A program made the position numbers and the translations under genes. Below, one piece after another: positions 20,168-28,509 of a DNA stretch of 64,000 bases. Location of the stretch: positions 62,001 to 126,000 of the forward strand of contig JARLJI010000058.1 in the NCBI GenBank assembly GCA_031291295.1. Direction: 5' to 3'. Source of the stretch: Rhodoferax sp. (GTDB lineage: Bacteria; Pseudomonadota; Gammaproteobacteria; Burkholderiales; Burkholderiaceae_C). Numbering within the stretch: the first letter of the stretch is position 1; each line of letters opens with the position of its first letter. Below the pieces are notes generated by a model that searched no databases, had not been told where the DNA came from, and saw only the letters and a program-made list of their open reading frames with translations.

Positions 20168-20231
20168 CTATCAAAATAATAGCTACACGCGCATATACTC
20201 ATTGGGCTACAAGCCTATTTCATTCTGAATT
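20168..20231 (+). repeat. dispersed GCTAT/ATAGC repeat, copy 2 (contains aroG stop)
   Basis: 64-base copy: CTATCAAAATAATAGC core, variable centre, GGGCTACAAGCC, then a CTATTTCATT tail. It aligns over its whole length with the copy at 31804-31868 on the other strand. The aroG TAG (20207-20209) lies inside the GGCTTGTAGCC part. Confidence 0.8.
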
Positions 20232-21304
20232 GATGCAAACCCGGAAGCCGCTCGGCGCTGGCGAACCGCTGCCGCGAGGTTGTCCAGCACCTCCACGGTC
20301 GCGTCCCAGCCGATGCAGGCATCGGTCACGCTCTGGCCATAGCGCAGGCCCTTGCGGCCGTCGGTGATGTCTTGCCGGCCTTCCACCAGATGGCTCTCGA
20401 TCATGACGCCGCAGATGCCGGCCGAGCCGCTGCCGATTTGCTGGGCGACATCGGCCGCCACCGCGGGCTGCCGCGCGTAGTCCTTGCCGCTGTTGCCGTG
20501 GCTGCAATCGATCACCAGCCGCGCGGGCAGGCCGGCCTGGCTCAACGCGTCGGTGGCGCGGTGCACGCTGGCCGCATCAAAATTCGGCCCATCGCTGGCG
20601 CCGCGCAGCACCAGGTGGCCGTCGGGGTTGCCCGTGGTCGTGATGACCATGGCCCGGCCTTCGAGCGAGATGGTGGGAAAGCGGTGCGGCTGGGCGGCGA
20701 CGTGGATCGCATCGATGGCGGCGGCCAAGCTGCCGTTGGTGGCGTTCTTGAAGCCCACCGGCGCCGACAGGGCCGACGCCATCTGACGGTGCAACGGGCT
20801 CTCCACCGTGCGCGCCCCGATGGCGCCCCAGGTCAGCAACTCGGCGTAGTACTGCGGCGTGACCAGGTCCAGGATTTCAGAGGCCGCCGGTACCCCCAGG
20901 TGCGCGCATGCCAGCAGGATGCGCCTCGCGTGGCGCAGGCCTTCGCCGATGTCACCCTGCCCATCAAGGTCCGGGTCGTAGATCAGGCCCTTCCAGCCCA
21001 TGCGCGTGCGCGGCTTCTCGAAATACACGCGCATCACCAACAGCAGCGATTCGCCCAGCCGCTGCGCCATCTCGCGCAGGCGCGTGGCGTACGCCAGTGC
21101 CGATTCGGGCTCATGGATCGAGCATGGCCCAACCACCACCAGCAGCCGGTCGTCGAGGCCGCGCAGGATGTTGCGGGTGGCAGCGCGCGCGGCCGCGATG
21201 CCGGCGGCCTGCGCTTCGCTCGCAGGAAGTTCATCGCGCAACAGCCGCGGTTCCGGCAGCGGATCGGCGCGCGCGATGTGGATGTCTGAGATGGGGGTGG
21301 GCAC
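20207..21304 (-). CDS. aroG: 3-deoxy-7-phosphoheptulonate (DAHP) synthase, class I
   Basis: First step of the shikimate pathway: PEP plus erythrose-4-phosphate. It has 365 residues from a GTG at 21304 preceded by GGAG; the open frame upstream is unlike the family, and no ATG fits. Key segments are VVGPCSIHEPESALAYA, MRVYFEKPRTRMGWKGL, GARTVESPLHR, GFKNATNG and DCSHGNSGKD. This is the AroF/AroG/AroH type with an N-terminal regulatory arm. The last residues (about SIQNEIGL) and the stop codon come from a dispersed repeat, so the C-terminus is slightly altered from the family norm. Confidence 0.94.
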   Translation of the reverse strand: MPTPISDIHIARADPLPEPRLLRDELPASEAQAAGIAAARAATRNILRGLDDRLLVVVGPCSIHEPESALAYATRLREMAQRLGESLLLVMRVYFEKPRTRMGWKGLIYDPDLDGQGDIGEGLRHARRILLACAHLGVPAASEILDLVTPQYYAELLTWGAIGARTVESPLHRQMASALSAPVGFKNATNGSLAAAIDAIHVAAQPHRFPTISLEGRAMVITTTGNPDGHLVLRGASDGPNFDAASVHRATDALSQAGLPARLVIDCSHGNSGKDYARQPAVAADVAQQIGSGSAGICGVMIESHLVEGRQDITDGRKGLRYGQSVTDACIGWDATVEVLDNLAAAVRQRRAASGFASIQNEIGL

Positions 21305-21347
21305 GGCGTCTCCGAGGGCGGGCTGAAGGGCGAGGGCGTTTATGTTT

Positions 21348-21575
21348 CTAGGGCGAGCGGTGCAGGCGCGGGGCCGACATGGCGTCGATCTGGTCGGCGA
21401 TCGCCTCATCGACATGGGGCAGGCGCGGCGCGAGATTCGCGGCACCGAACGCCGCGCGCAGTTGTTGCAGGTCCTTGACGCTGGGCGCCACTTTGATCTG
21501 AGCCAGCGCGGCCGTGGCATTGCCGCCGCGCAGCAGCGCCAGCACCTTGGGGGCCCACACACTTGGATGAGACAT
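21348..21575 (-). CDS. small hypothetical protein upstream of aroG
   Basis: Protein of 75 residues (MSHPSVWAPKVLALLRGG...) with a good start and alternating hydrophobic pattern, ending 43 bases before aroG on the same strand. It has no signal peptide or known motif. It probably belongs to a two-gene unit with aroG. I do not recognise it, and it could be a chance open frame. Confidence 0.5.
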   Translation of the reverse strand: MSHPSVWAPKVLALLRGGNATAALAQIKVAPSVKDLQQLRAAFGAANLAPRLPHVDEAIADQIDAMSAPRLHRSP

Positions 21576-21633
21576 TTTTGATCTTTCGTTCAGACCGTGA
21601 CTTTACCGCGCGCGGCACAAGGATGCCCCGGCA

Positions 21634-22338
21634 TCAGCACTGCAATGGTGGCCGGCCCCCAAGCTTGTCGTGCGCCTGCGCCTCGCGTTGCAGCGCCCCG
21701 GCAATATCTCCGATGCTTTCCCGATGGAGCAGCTCTTTCATGGCGCCCAGAACGACCGGGTCGCCCGCGGCCAGTTGGCGAGCCAGGTTGCGCGCTTCCG
21801 TGACCAGGTTCTCGTCGTCTATCACGGCCCAGATCAACCCCCATCGTTCGGCGTCCGTAGCGCTGACTTCCCGGCCCAGCATGAGCATACCTTTGGCTTT
21901 TTGCAGGCCGACGCTGCGCGGCAGCAAAGACGCCACCGCCCCGGTGCCGAACAGGCCCATATTGACCTCGGGCAGCATGAACCTGGCGCCACGGGACGCG
22001 ATGGCAATGTCGCAGTTGAGCATGAGTTCCAGCCCGGCCCCGATGACCCAGCCGTGCACGGCTGCGACCACCGGCTTCGCCGTGTTCATCAAGGCCTTGG
22101 CGAGATCCTGCAAGACGCTCACAAACTCGGGCGCGGGCGGATCGTCGCGATCCTTGCCAGCACAAAACGCACGTCCTTTGCCGCGCAGCAGGATGGCACG
22201 AACCTGCGCATCGCGCAGGCCGTCGGTCACACGGGCGAGCAGCTCCCGGGCCATGACAAGCGTCAGTGCGTTGAGCTTGTCGGGTCGGTTGAGCCGGATC
22301 TCCAGCACGCCTTCGATGTGTTCGACGAGGATTGACAT
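21634..22338 (-). CDS. enoyl-CoA hydratase/isomerase family protein
   Basis: Crotonase-fold protein of 234 residues. The oxyanion-hole segments are RAFCAGKDRDD and GWVIGAGLELMLNCD. The second acidic position is kept in ARFMLPEVNMGLFGTGAV. Such enzymes hydrate or isomerise CoA thioesters in fatty-acid or aromatic breakdown. No other beta-oxidation gene adjoins it, so the substrate is open. Confidence 0.88.
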   Translation of the reverse strand: MSILVEHIEGVLEIRLNRPDKLNALTLVMARELLARVTDGLRDAQVRAILLRGKGRAFCAGKDRDDPPAPEFVSVLQDLAKALMNTAKPVVAAVHGWVIGAGLELMLNCDIAIASRGARFMLPEVNMGLFGTGAVASLLPRSVGLQKAKGMLMLGREVSATDAERWGLIWAVIDDENLVTEARNLARQLAAGDPVVLGAMKELLHRESIGDIAGALQREAQAHDKLGGRPPLQC

Positions 22339-22474
22339 GGGGGCCGCCTTGGGTGGGGTGAGAGTGATTTTCAGTGCGTGCGGGCAACTATAGGCCTGAA
22401 GCCGGTGGGCCGGCGAGCCGGCACGAAGGCACGGTGTCGATTAAGATGAAATTCACCTTGCTGACAATGACACC

Positions 22475-23665
22475 ATGAACGCACCGAAACGCATTCCCGG
22501 CCACCGATCCCTGCATTCTCCCGGCCCGACCCGAGTGCCCGATGAGGTGGTGCATGCGATGAGCCGTCAGCCTATGGACCTGGCTGATCCGCGGCTCGGG
22601 GTGGTCATCGAGGCTTGCGAGAGCGGACTCAAACGCCTGTTGCAGACCGAGCGCGCGCAGGTGTTCATGTACTCCGCGAATGGCCACGGCGCCTGGGAGG
22701 CGGCGATTGTCAATCTGATCGCGCCGGGGCAGACGGTTCTGGTGCCGGGGACCGGGCATTTCTCGGAATCCTGGGCCGTGCAGACCGAGGCGCTCGGCGG
22801 CCGTGTGGTTCGAACGCCTTGCGTTGAGGGCTTTCCCATCGACGCCGACGCGGTGGAGCAGGTGCTGCGCGCAGACACCCGGCGTAAAATTGCGGCCGTA
22901 TTCGCCGTGCACACCGATACGGCCAGCGGCTTGACCAGCGATCTGCGCGCGCTGCGCGCGGCCATCGACGCCGCCGGTCATCCGGCCTTGTTCGTGGTCG
23001 ATGTCGTGGCTTCGCTCGGCGCTTCGCCGTTTGCCATGGATGCGCTCGGCGCCAACGTCGTGATCGGTGCGTCCCAGAAGGGGCTCATGGTGCCGCCCGG
23101 GCTGGGCTTTGTAGCGGTCGACAGCGTGGCGATGGCCGTGGCCAGCCGCAATCCGGCGCCCCGGTTTTACTGGGACTGGAGCCGGCGCAGCAGTGATCTG
23201 GTGTATCGCAAATTTTGCGGCACACCGCCGCAAAGCCTGCTCATGGGGCTGGACGCCGCGCTGTCATTGATTTTTCGCGAGGGCGTCGACGAAGTCATTG
23301 CGCGCCATCGATTGATCGCGCGTGCGGTGCATGCCGCCGTGGCCTGCTGGAGCGAGGGTGGGGCGCTGCAGTTCTTCGGTCAGGTACCCGAGGCCCGCTC
23401 GGTGTCGGTCACCACCGTACTGGTGCAGCCGGGGATCGATCCCGAAGCGATGCGCGAGGTGGCGCGGGAGCGGTTCCAGGTCGCCATCGCGGGCGGCCTG
23501 GGGCCGCTCGCGGGCCGGGTTTTTCGTATCGGTCATCTGGGGGATATGAACCCCGCGATGATTCTGGGCTGCCTGGCCGGCGTGGAAGCCGCCCTGACGG
23601 TGCAGGGTATTCCGTTTGGTCGTAATGGGGGGCAACAGGCAGTTGCCTGCCTGGCCGCGGGTTGA
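22475..23665 (+). CDS. class V aminotransferase, serine-glyoxylate type
   Basis: PLP enzyme of 396 residues. It opens with HRSLHSPGPTRVPDEV, typical of alanine/serine-glyoxylate aminotransferases. The cofactor lysine is in GASQKGLMVPPGLGFV, and the cofactor aspartate in FVVDVVASLG. In this group the enzyme serves the serine cycle or photorespiration-like glyoxylate removal. It is divergent from the enoyl-CoA hydratase gene. Confidence 0.9.
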   Translation: MNAPKRIPGHRSLHSPGPTRVPDEVVHAMSRQPMDLADPRLGVVIEACESGLKRLLQTERAQVFMYSANGHGAWEAAIVNLIAPGQTVLVPGTGHFSESWAVQTEALGGRVVRTPCVEGFPIDADAVEQVLRADTRRKIAAVFAVHTDTASGLTSDLRALRAAIDAAGHPALFVVDVVASLGASPFAMDALGANVVIGASQKGLMVPPGLGFVAVDSVAMAVASRNPAPRFYWDWSRRSSDLVYRKFCGTPPQSLLMGLDAALSLIFREGVDEVIARHRLIARAVHAAVACWSEGGALQFFGQVPEARSVSVTTVLVQPGIDPEAMREVARERFQVAIAGGLGPLAGRVFRIGHLGDMNPAMILGCLAGVEAALTVQGIPFGRNGGQQAVACLAAG

Positions 23666-23683
23666 CGCTCAAAAGGGCATCAA

Positions 23684-24154
23684 TTACCGCCGGTCGTCGC
23701 CCCGGCCCCTGTCGCCATGATCACCACGGCCTCCGTCGCCACGGTGGTCACCCCGGCCTCCGTCACCATGGTGGTCGCGGTCGGGACCACCATGCCAGTC
23801 TCGACGATCGTGACCATTGCCGCGCCATCCGGGATGTGCACGCTGGTAGCGGTCCCGAACCCATTGCTCCTGCACAAAATACACGGGTCGGCCACAGGCG
23901 TTGTAGCGACCGCAATAACGGCGCCAGTTTTGCTGATAAAGCGGGGGGACGTAAAGGTACATCGGCGCCACGCCAACAGGCCCTGGCGCGATCATCACCG
24001 GTTGCGGATAGACCACCGGAGGCGGGGGGTAGCCGCCGCCAATGTTGATCTGGCCATAAACGCCAGGCTGATTGATGCCGATGGACACCCCCACCTGCGC
24101 GTAGACGGGGGCAATGGCACAAGCGGCGAGAGCGAGGGCAATTAATTTTTTCAT
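23684..24154 (-). CDS. secreted protein with Gly/Asp/His/Arg-rich tail
   Basis: 156 residues with a clear signal peptide (KKLIALALAACAIAPVYA). The middle is proline/tyrosine-rich (GGGYPPPPVVYPQPV) with two cysteines (RYCGRYNACGRPVYFV). The last 50 or so residues are a low-complexity tail of GDGGRGDH-like repeats rich in His, Asp and Arg. Exported proteins of this look occur in Comamonadaceae as YXWGXW-like or nickel/cobalt-tolerance-like hypotheticals. The histidine/aspartate tail could bind metal, which is inference. It converges on the class V aminotransferase 18 bases away. Confidence 0.75.
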   Translation of the reverse strand: MKKLIALALAACAIAPVYAQVGVSIGINQPGVYGQINIGGGYPPPPVVYPQPVMIAPGPVGVAPMYLYVPPLYQQNWRRYCGRYNACGRPVYFVQEQWVRDRYQRAHPGWRGNGHDRRDWHGGPDRDHHGDGGRGDHRGDGGRGDHGDRGRGDDRR

Positions 24155-24365
24155 CAGGTTTCTCCAGAAATATTGTCACCCTACAACGCGAGTATCTTCT
24201 CCCGCGGTGACAGGATCGGCGTCGTGATGCACGCCTTTACGTGTTTTTACATGCTAGCCGGCTCGCCCTTGCGTCGGCTTGGATCCGGCCCCGCTGCGAT
24301 GCGTGTGAGCAATCACGGCGCGATGTTGCGCGGGGCGGTCGTCTGCAATGTGCCTGGCGCTCAGC

Positions 24366-24755
24366 CTATCTAACGGGCGTCTCGGCTTCCCTGAGGAGGC
24401 CGCCTGCCTCCACACTGCCTTGGGCGGGACTTTGCATGCGTGCCACGCAGTCGTCACGACTTTCGGCGGGCTGTTCGTTGCACCGGCGCATGGCGTTTCT
24501 TTGATAGTCGGTCGGGCCGGCGCTGGTGAGCCCGCCGCGCCGGGCGGCTTGGAGCGCCGCGCCAGCTTCCTTCAGGCAGGTGGCGCGATCCTCATTGGAC
24601 TGGCCGGCGTTGCAGGCTGCGCGGTCCTGTATGTACTGTGCTTGTGCACTGGATGAGTCGCGGCTGCCGGCGGCCAGCGCCGAAGCTCCCAACAGTGCCC
24701 CCAGGGCACACAGCGTGAGGTTGCGATAAGAAATGGGGGTGCGAAGTGCGAACAT
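24366..24755 (-). CDS. secreted hypothetical protein with four conserved-looking cysteines
   Basis: 129 residues from the ATG at 24755, with AGGAG six bases upstream. The signal peptide is ISYRNLTLCALGALLGASALAAG. The mature part has a repeated pattern of short helix and cysteine: DRAACNAGQSNEDRATCLKEAG, then NAMRRCNEQPAESRDDCVARM. Paired cysteines suggest two disulfides in the periplasm. Function unknown. The 210 bases between this gene and the one ending at 24154 hold nothing I can identify. Confidence 0.75.
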   Translation of the reverse strand: MFALRTPISYRNLTLCALGALLGASALAAGSRDSSSAQAQYIQDRAACNAGQSNEDRATCLKEAGAALQAARRGGLTSAGPTDYQRNAMRRCNEQPAESRDDCVARMQSPAQGSVEAGGLLREAETPVR

Positions 24756-24922
24756 AAATAACTCCTGTGGTTCCGCCAAGGGATACTTCAGTTTATTGAT
24801 GCTTCGTGCCCCGGGGTGTCAGACAAAGCCCCGGTTTGATGCGTGAAATGCCTGCTTTGTTGTGGGACAACTCCGACAGGCCTGGACCTGACTTGAAACC
24901 CAGCCCCGTGACGGCCGTTCGC

Positions 24923-25621
24923 CTAAACGCCAAGATAGCGCTGCAGAAGATCCGGCTGGGCCTTGAGTTCGGCTGCCGGGCCTTCATGCGCGATGTGGCC
25001 GTTGTTGATGATGTAGACGCGGCTTGCCAGTGCCAGTGTGGCGGCGAGGTTCTGCTCTACCAGAACAATGGTTTGGCCGGCCTGTGCCAGGCTGCGGCAG
25101 ACGCGCACGAGATCCTGAACAATCACCGGAGCGAGTCCCTCGAATGGCTCGTCGAGCAGCACAATCTTCGGATCCCGCACCAGCGCTCGTGCGATCGCCA
25201 GCATCTGCTGCTCACCGCCGGAGAGGTCCGTGCCGCGGCTGGTGCGTCGCGCCTTTAGCCGCGGAAACATGTCGTAGATGCGCTCCAGCGGCCATTTGTT
25301 GTCGGCGGTCAGTCCGGCGAGGATGATGTTTTCCTCCACGTTGAGGCTGCCGAAGATGCGGCGGTCTTCATGGACGAGTTGCATGCCGACCCGGGCAATG
25401 TCATGCGCCTTCTTGCCGGCAACCTCCATACCTTCGAGCTTGACACTTCCGGCTCTGGGCTCGACCACGCCCATCAGGCTCTTGAGCGTTGTGGATTTCC
25501 CGGCCCCGTTGCGGCCCAGAAGTGCCACCACCTCGTTTTTCTCGACGCGAAGCGAAACATCGAACAGGATGTGACTGTCACCGTAGTAACTGTTCAGGCC
25601 GCTGACTTCGAGCAGGCTCAT
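24923..25621 (-). CDS. livF: branched-chain-type ABC transporter ATP-binding protein LivF
   Basis: ATPase of 232 residues. Walker A is GRNGAGKST, the signature LSGGEQQMLAIARAL, Walker B IVLLDEPFEGL, and EQN is the LivF-typical switch region. It starts inside the end of the LivM-LivG fusion gene (ATGA overlap at 25618-25621), so the two are translated together. It supplies the second nucleotide-binding domain of the importer. Confidence 0.95.
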   Translation of the reverse strand: MSLLEVSGLNSYYGDSHILFDVSLRVEKNEVVALLGRNGAGKSTTLKSLMGVVEPRAGSVKLEGMEVAGKKAHDIARVGMQLVHEDRRIFGSLNVEENIILAGLTADNKWPLERIYDMFPRLKARRTSRGTDLSGGEQQMLAIARALVRDPKIVLLDEPFEGLAPVIVQDLVRVCRSLAQAGQTIVLVEQNLAATLALASRVYIINNGHIAHEGPAAELKAQPDLLQRYLGV

Positions 25622-27468
25622 ACCAACGCTACCTCTTCATGCACGCCGCCGAGATAGGCTTCCTGCACCGCGACGTTGGTCTTGATTTCATCGGGCGTAG
25701 CCGCCTCAACGAGGATACGTCCTTCCTGCAGCACGGTGACTTTCTCGACCAGTTCGAACAGCGAGTCCATGTCGTGGTCGATGACGATCATCGTGCGGCC
25801 CTGGGCAATCGATTTCAGCAGGGCCACCGTGTCAACCCGCTCCTGCGTACTCATGCCGGCAAGCGGTTCGTCGAGCAGCAACAGGCTCGGCGAAGTCGCA
25901 AGCGCCAGCCCGATCTCAAGCCGCCGCTTCTCGCCATAGGCCAGTTCGGACACAGGCGTGTCGAGCCGCTCCGCCAGGTGAACCAGAGCGGCAGTGCCTT
26001 CGACTTGCGCATCCAGACCGGAAACCTTCGAAAGGCTCTTGAACAGGTCGAGCCTGAACTTGCCCCGGGTCTCGCCGAGTGCGGCGATCGACAGGTTCTG
26101 CCTGACGGTGAGCCGTTCGAAAAGCTGGTTGATCTGGTAACTCTTGGTGAGTCCGAGCTGACAGGCATCAGCCACGCCCAGGTCGGTGATGTCGCGGCCA
26201 TCGAACACGATTTTTCCGGAGGTCGGTACGATCTCGCAGGTCAGCATCTTGAAGAAGGTCGTCTTGCCGGCGCCGTTCGGCCCGATGATGCCTCGTATCT
26301 CGCCGTGTTTAACCATGAAGTCGATTTCACTGTTGGCGACCAGGCCGCCATAACGCTTGGTCAGGCCGCTCGCCTGCAGGATCGGGCCGGTCTTGCTGGC
26401 AGTCGCCTTGTGTCCGACCGTCATCGCGCCCTTCGCGGCGGGCGTTGATGCGGTTGCCGCAGGCGTTGCGGCAATCGGCAGCTTGACCTCCTTCTTGCTA
26501 CCTCTTGCCCGATCGTACAGATCGACGATCGCACCAGCCAGGCCGCGGCGCAGGAAGACCACTAGAAGCACGAACACGATCCCAAGGATCAGCTTCCAGG
26601 TGGCGCCAAGGTTCAGGATCGTCTGGAAGAAATCGCTCAGGTAGAGCCAGACCGCCGCACCGAGCAGCGGCCCGAACAGGGTGCCCGCACCGCCGATTGC
26701 GGTCATGATGACGATTTGCCCCGAGGTGTCGAACGTAAAGGCGTCGGGCGGCATGAAGCCCTGCATGAGGCCGAGCAGGCCACCGCCGAAACCCGCATAC
26801 ATGGAAGCGATCACGAAAACCAGCAGCTTGTAGCTGTGGATGTTGTGACCCAGCGCCTGTGCGCGCAGTGGATTGTCGCGAATGGCGCGCAGCATCAGGC
26901 CGACGGGTGAGCGCACAATGCGCAGCGCGATCACCAGCCCGACGAAATACCAGAACGCGAAGAAGGCATACATCGACAGGTTGCTGGTGAACTCGAGGCT
27001 CGTGAAGCCCAGGCTCAGGTTCGGCTGCGGCACGCCGGGCAGACCGTTCTCGCCGCCGGTGTAGGCCGACAGCGGGTTGAATTCGACGAAGAAGAAGACT
27101 TCGGCGATCGCCACGGTAATCATGGCGAAATAGATACCGGTGCGCCGCAGCGCGACCAGGCCAACCAGATAGCCGATGACACCCGCCACGATCGTGCCGA
27201 GAATGATGGCCACAATGGTATTGGTGAACGAGGTCTGCGTCAGCAGGTAGGCCGCGAACATGCCACCGGAGCCGAAGAACGCGGATTGGCCGAAGGAAAG
27301 CAGGCCGGTATAGCCGAACAGGAGGTCGAAACCAATCCCGACCAGGCCCCAAATGAGGATCCGATTGATCGTGGTCGGAGAGAATCCGAGATAGGGCAGC
27401 ACGAATGGCGCCGCAATCAGGCCGACGGCCGTCAGGATTTCGACACGGAAGCGACGTGGTCTGGACAT
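25618..27468 (-). CDS. LivM permease - LivG ATPase fusion
   Basis: Single 616-residue protein. Residues 1 to about 320 form a LivM-type permease with many membrane spans (LLFGYTGLLSFGQSAFFGSGG, ALRRTGIYFAMITVAIAE). An alanine/threonine-rich linker (about 325-360) joins it to a LivG-type ATPase with GPNGAGKTT, signature LAYGEKRRLEIGLALA and Walker B LLLLDEPLAGM. The fusion fixes one ATPase to one permease; LivF and LivH supply the partners. Such fusions are known in Burkholderiales Liv-type systems, which move branched-chain amino acids, amides or aromatic acids. No frameshift is needed to read it. Confidence 0.93.
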   Translation of the reverse strand: MSRPRRFRVEILTAVGLIAAPFVLPYLGFSPTTINRILIWGLVGIGFDLLFGYTGLLSFGQSAFFGSGGMFAAYLLTQTSFTNTIVAIILGTIVAGVIGYLVGLVALRRTGIYFAMITVAIAEVFFFVEFNPLSAYTGGENGLPGVPQPNLSLGFTSLEFTSNLSMYAFFAFWYFVGLVIALRIVRSPVGLMLRAIRDNPLRAQALGHNIHSYKLLVFVIASMYAGFGGGLLGLMQGFMPPDAFTFDTSGQIVIMTAIGGAGTLFGPLLGAAVWLYLSDFFQTILNLGATWKLILGIVFVLLVVFLRRGLAGAIVDLYDRARGSKKEVKLPIAATPAATASTPAAKGAMTVGHKATASKTGPILQASGLTKRYGGLVANSEIDFMVKHGEIRGIIGPNGAGKTTFFKMLTCEIVPTSGKIVFDGRDITDLGVADACQLGLTKSYQINQLFERLTVRQNLSIAALGETRGKFRLDLFKSLSKVSGLDAQVEGTAALVHLAERLDTPVSELAYGEKRRLEIGLALATSPSLLLLDEPLAGMSTQERVDTVALLKSIAQGRTMIVIDHDMDSLFELVEKVTVLQEGRILVEAATPDEIKTNVAVQEAYLGGVHEEVALV

Positions 27469-27481
27469 CGATAAATTATTT

Positions 27482-28357
27482 TTATTCGCGGCCCGCCGCG
27501 CCGAGCAGTCCGCGAGGACGGAACACCAGCACGAGCGTCATCGCCACGAACAGCATGACATAAGAATAGGCAGGATTGACCATCGAAGTGATGGAGATGA
27601 TCTCGCCGGCAATGAGGCCGCCCAGTACCGCGCCCGGGAAGGAGCCGACACCCCCGATGACGACGACGACGAAGGTTTGTACCAGGATCGCCTCGCCGAC
27701 GTCGGGCGCAATGGAGACCACCGGGGCGTTGACGACGCCGGCGAAGCCGGCCGCCATTGCGCCAATACCGAACACCAGCATGAATATCTTGTAGACGTTG
27801 ATGCCGAGCGAACTGACCATCATCGAATCCTCGATCCCGGCACGCACGATCATGCCGATGCGGGTGCGGTAGAGCACAAAATACAGCGCAAGCAGTGCGA
27901 CCGCGACGATGCCAAGCAGCGCCAGCCGATAGGTCGGGTAGACCATGAAGCCGAGCTGCGTGATGCCGGCCAGCGCTGCTGGCGGGGGCACCGTCTGCGA
28001 CAGGCTGCCGAAGAAGAAGCGCACGGCTTCAACGAAGACGATGCCGAGGCCGAAGGTGACGAGAAGCTGATCTTCAGGCGGCCGTGCATAGAAATGGCGA
28101 ATGATCAAGCGCTCGGTCACCACGCCCACCACCATCACGAACAGCGAGCCGACAATGACCGCGACGATGAAAGAGCCGGAATAGGTGTAGGCCACCCAGC
28201 CGGCATAGCCTCCCAGCATGAACATCGCGCCGTGCGCGAGGTTGAGCACGCCGAGGGTGCCGTAGATGATCGTCAGGCCGGAGGAGATCAGCGCCAGCAA
28301 CGCGCCCAGCACCAGGCCGTTGAAGCATTGCGATATGAAGTTGGCCCAGTTAATCAC
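27482..28357 (-). CDS. livH: branched-chain-type ABC transporter permease LivH
   Basis: Inner-membrane permease of 291 residues with about eight hydrophobic spans. Family segments are LALISSGLTIIYGTLGVLNLAHGAMFMLGGY and VVVIGGVGSFPGAVLGGLIAGE. It ends 13 bases before the LivM-LivG gene and forms the transport channel with it. The 150 bases between it and the binding-protein gene hold no clear gene or terminator. Confidence 0.95.
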   Translation of the reverse strand: MINWANFISQCFNGLVLGALLALISSGLTIIYGTLGVLNLAHGAMFMLGGYAGWVAYTYSGSFIVAVIVGSLFVMVVGVVTERLIIRHFYARPPEDQLLVTFGLGIVFVEAVRFFFGSLSQTVPPPAALAGITQLGFMVYPTYRLALLGIVAVALLALYFVLYRTRIGMIVRAGIEDSMMVSSLGINVYKIFMLVFGIGAMAAGFAGVVNAPVVSIAPDVGEAILVQTFVVVVIGGVGSFPGAVLGGLIAGEIISITSMVNPAYSYVMLFVAMTLVLVFRPRGLLGAAGRE

Positions 28358-28509
28358 GCGGTCCCGCCCTGATCGTCGATCAATTCGAATATGTCATGTT
28401 GGCATCAGAATCTGTGATGCCCAGCGGCCCGCGAGGACCATGAATGTTTGCCATCATGTGTGACAGCAAGCACTCTCATCCCGCACCGGCCAGAGTACGT
28501 CTTTGTCTG

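Noticed and set aside
20164..20201. TTGACT...TATACT promoter-like pair on the plus strand
   Set aside because: It lies inside the dispersed repeat and points into the convergent aroG gene; no plus-strand gene follows.
23690..23800. Short repeats resembling a CRISPR-like array
   Set aside because: They are low-complexity codons for the GDGGRGDH tail of a secreted protein; there are no spacers of even length and no cas genes.
24155..24365. Possible small gene between two secreted-protein genes
   Set aside because: Short open frames exist, but none has a ribosome site or a plausible protein composition.
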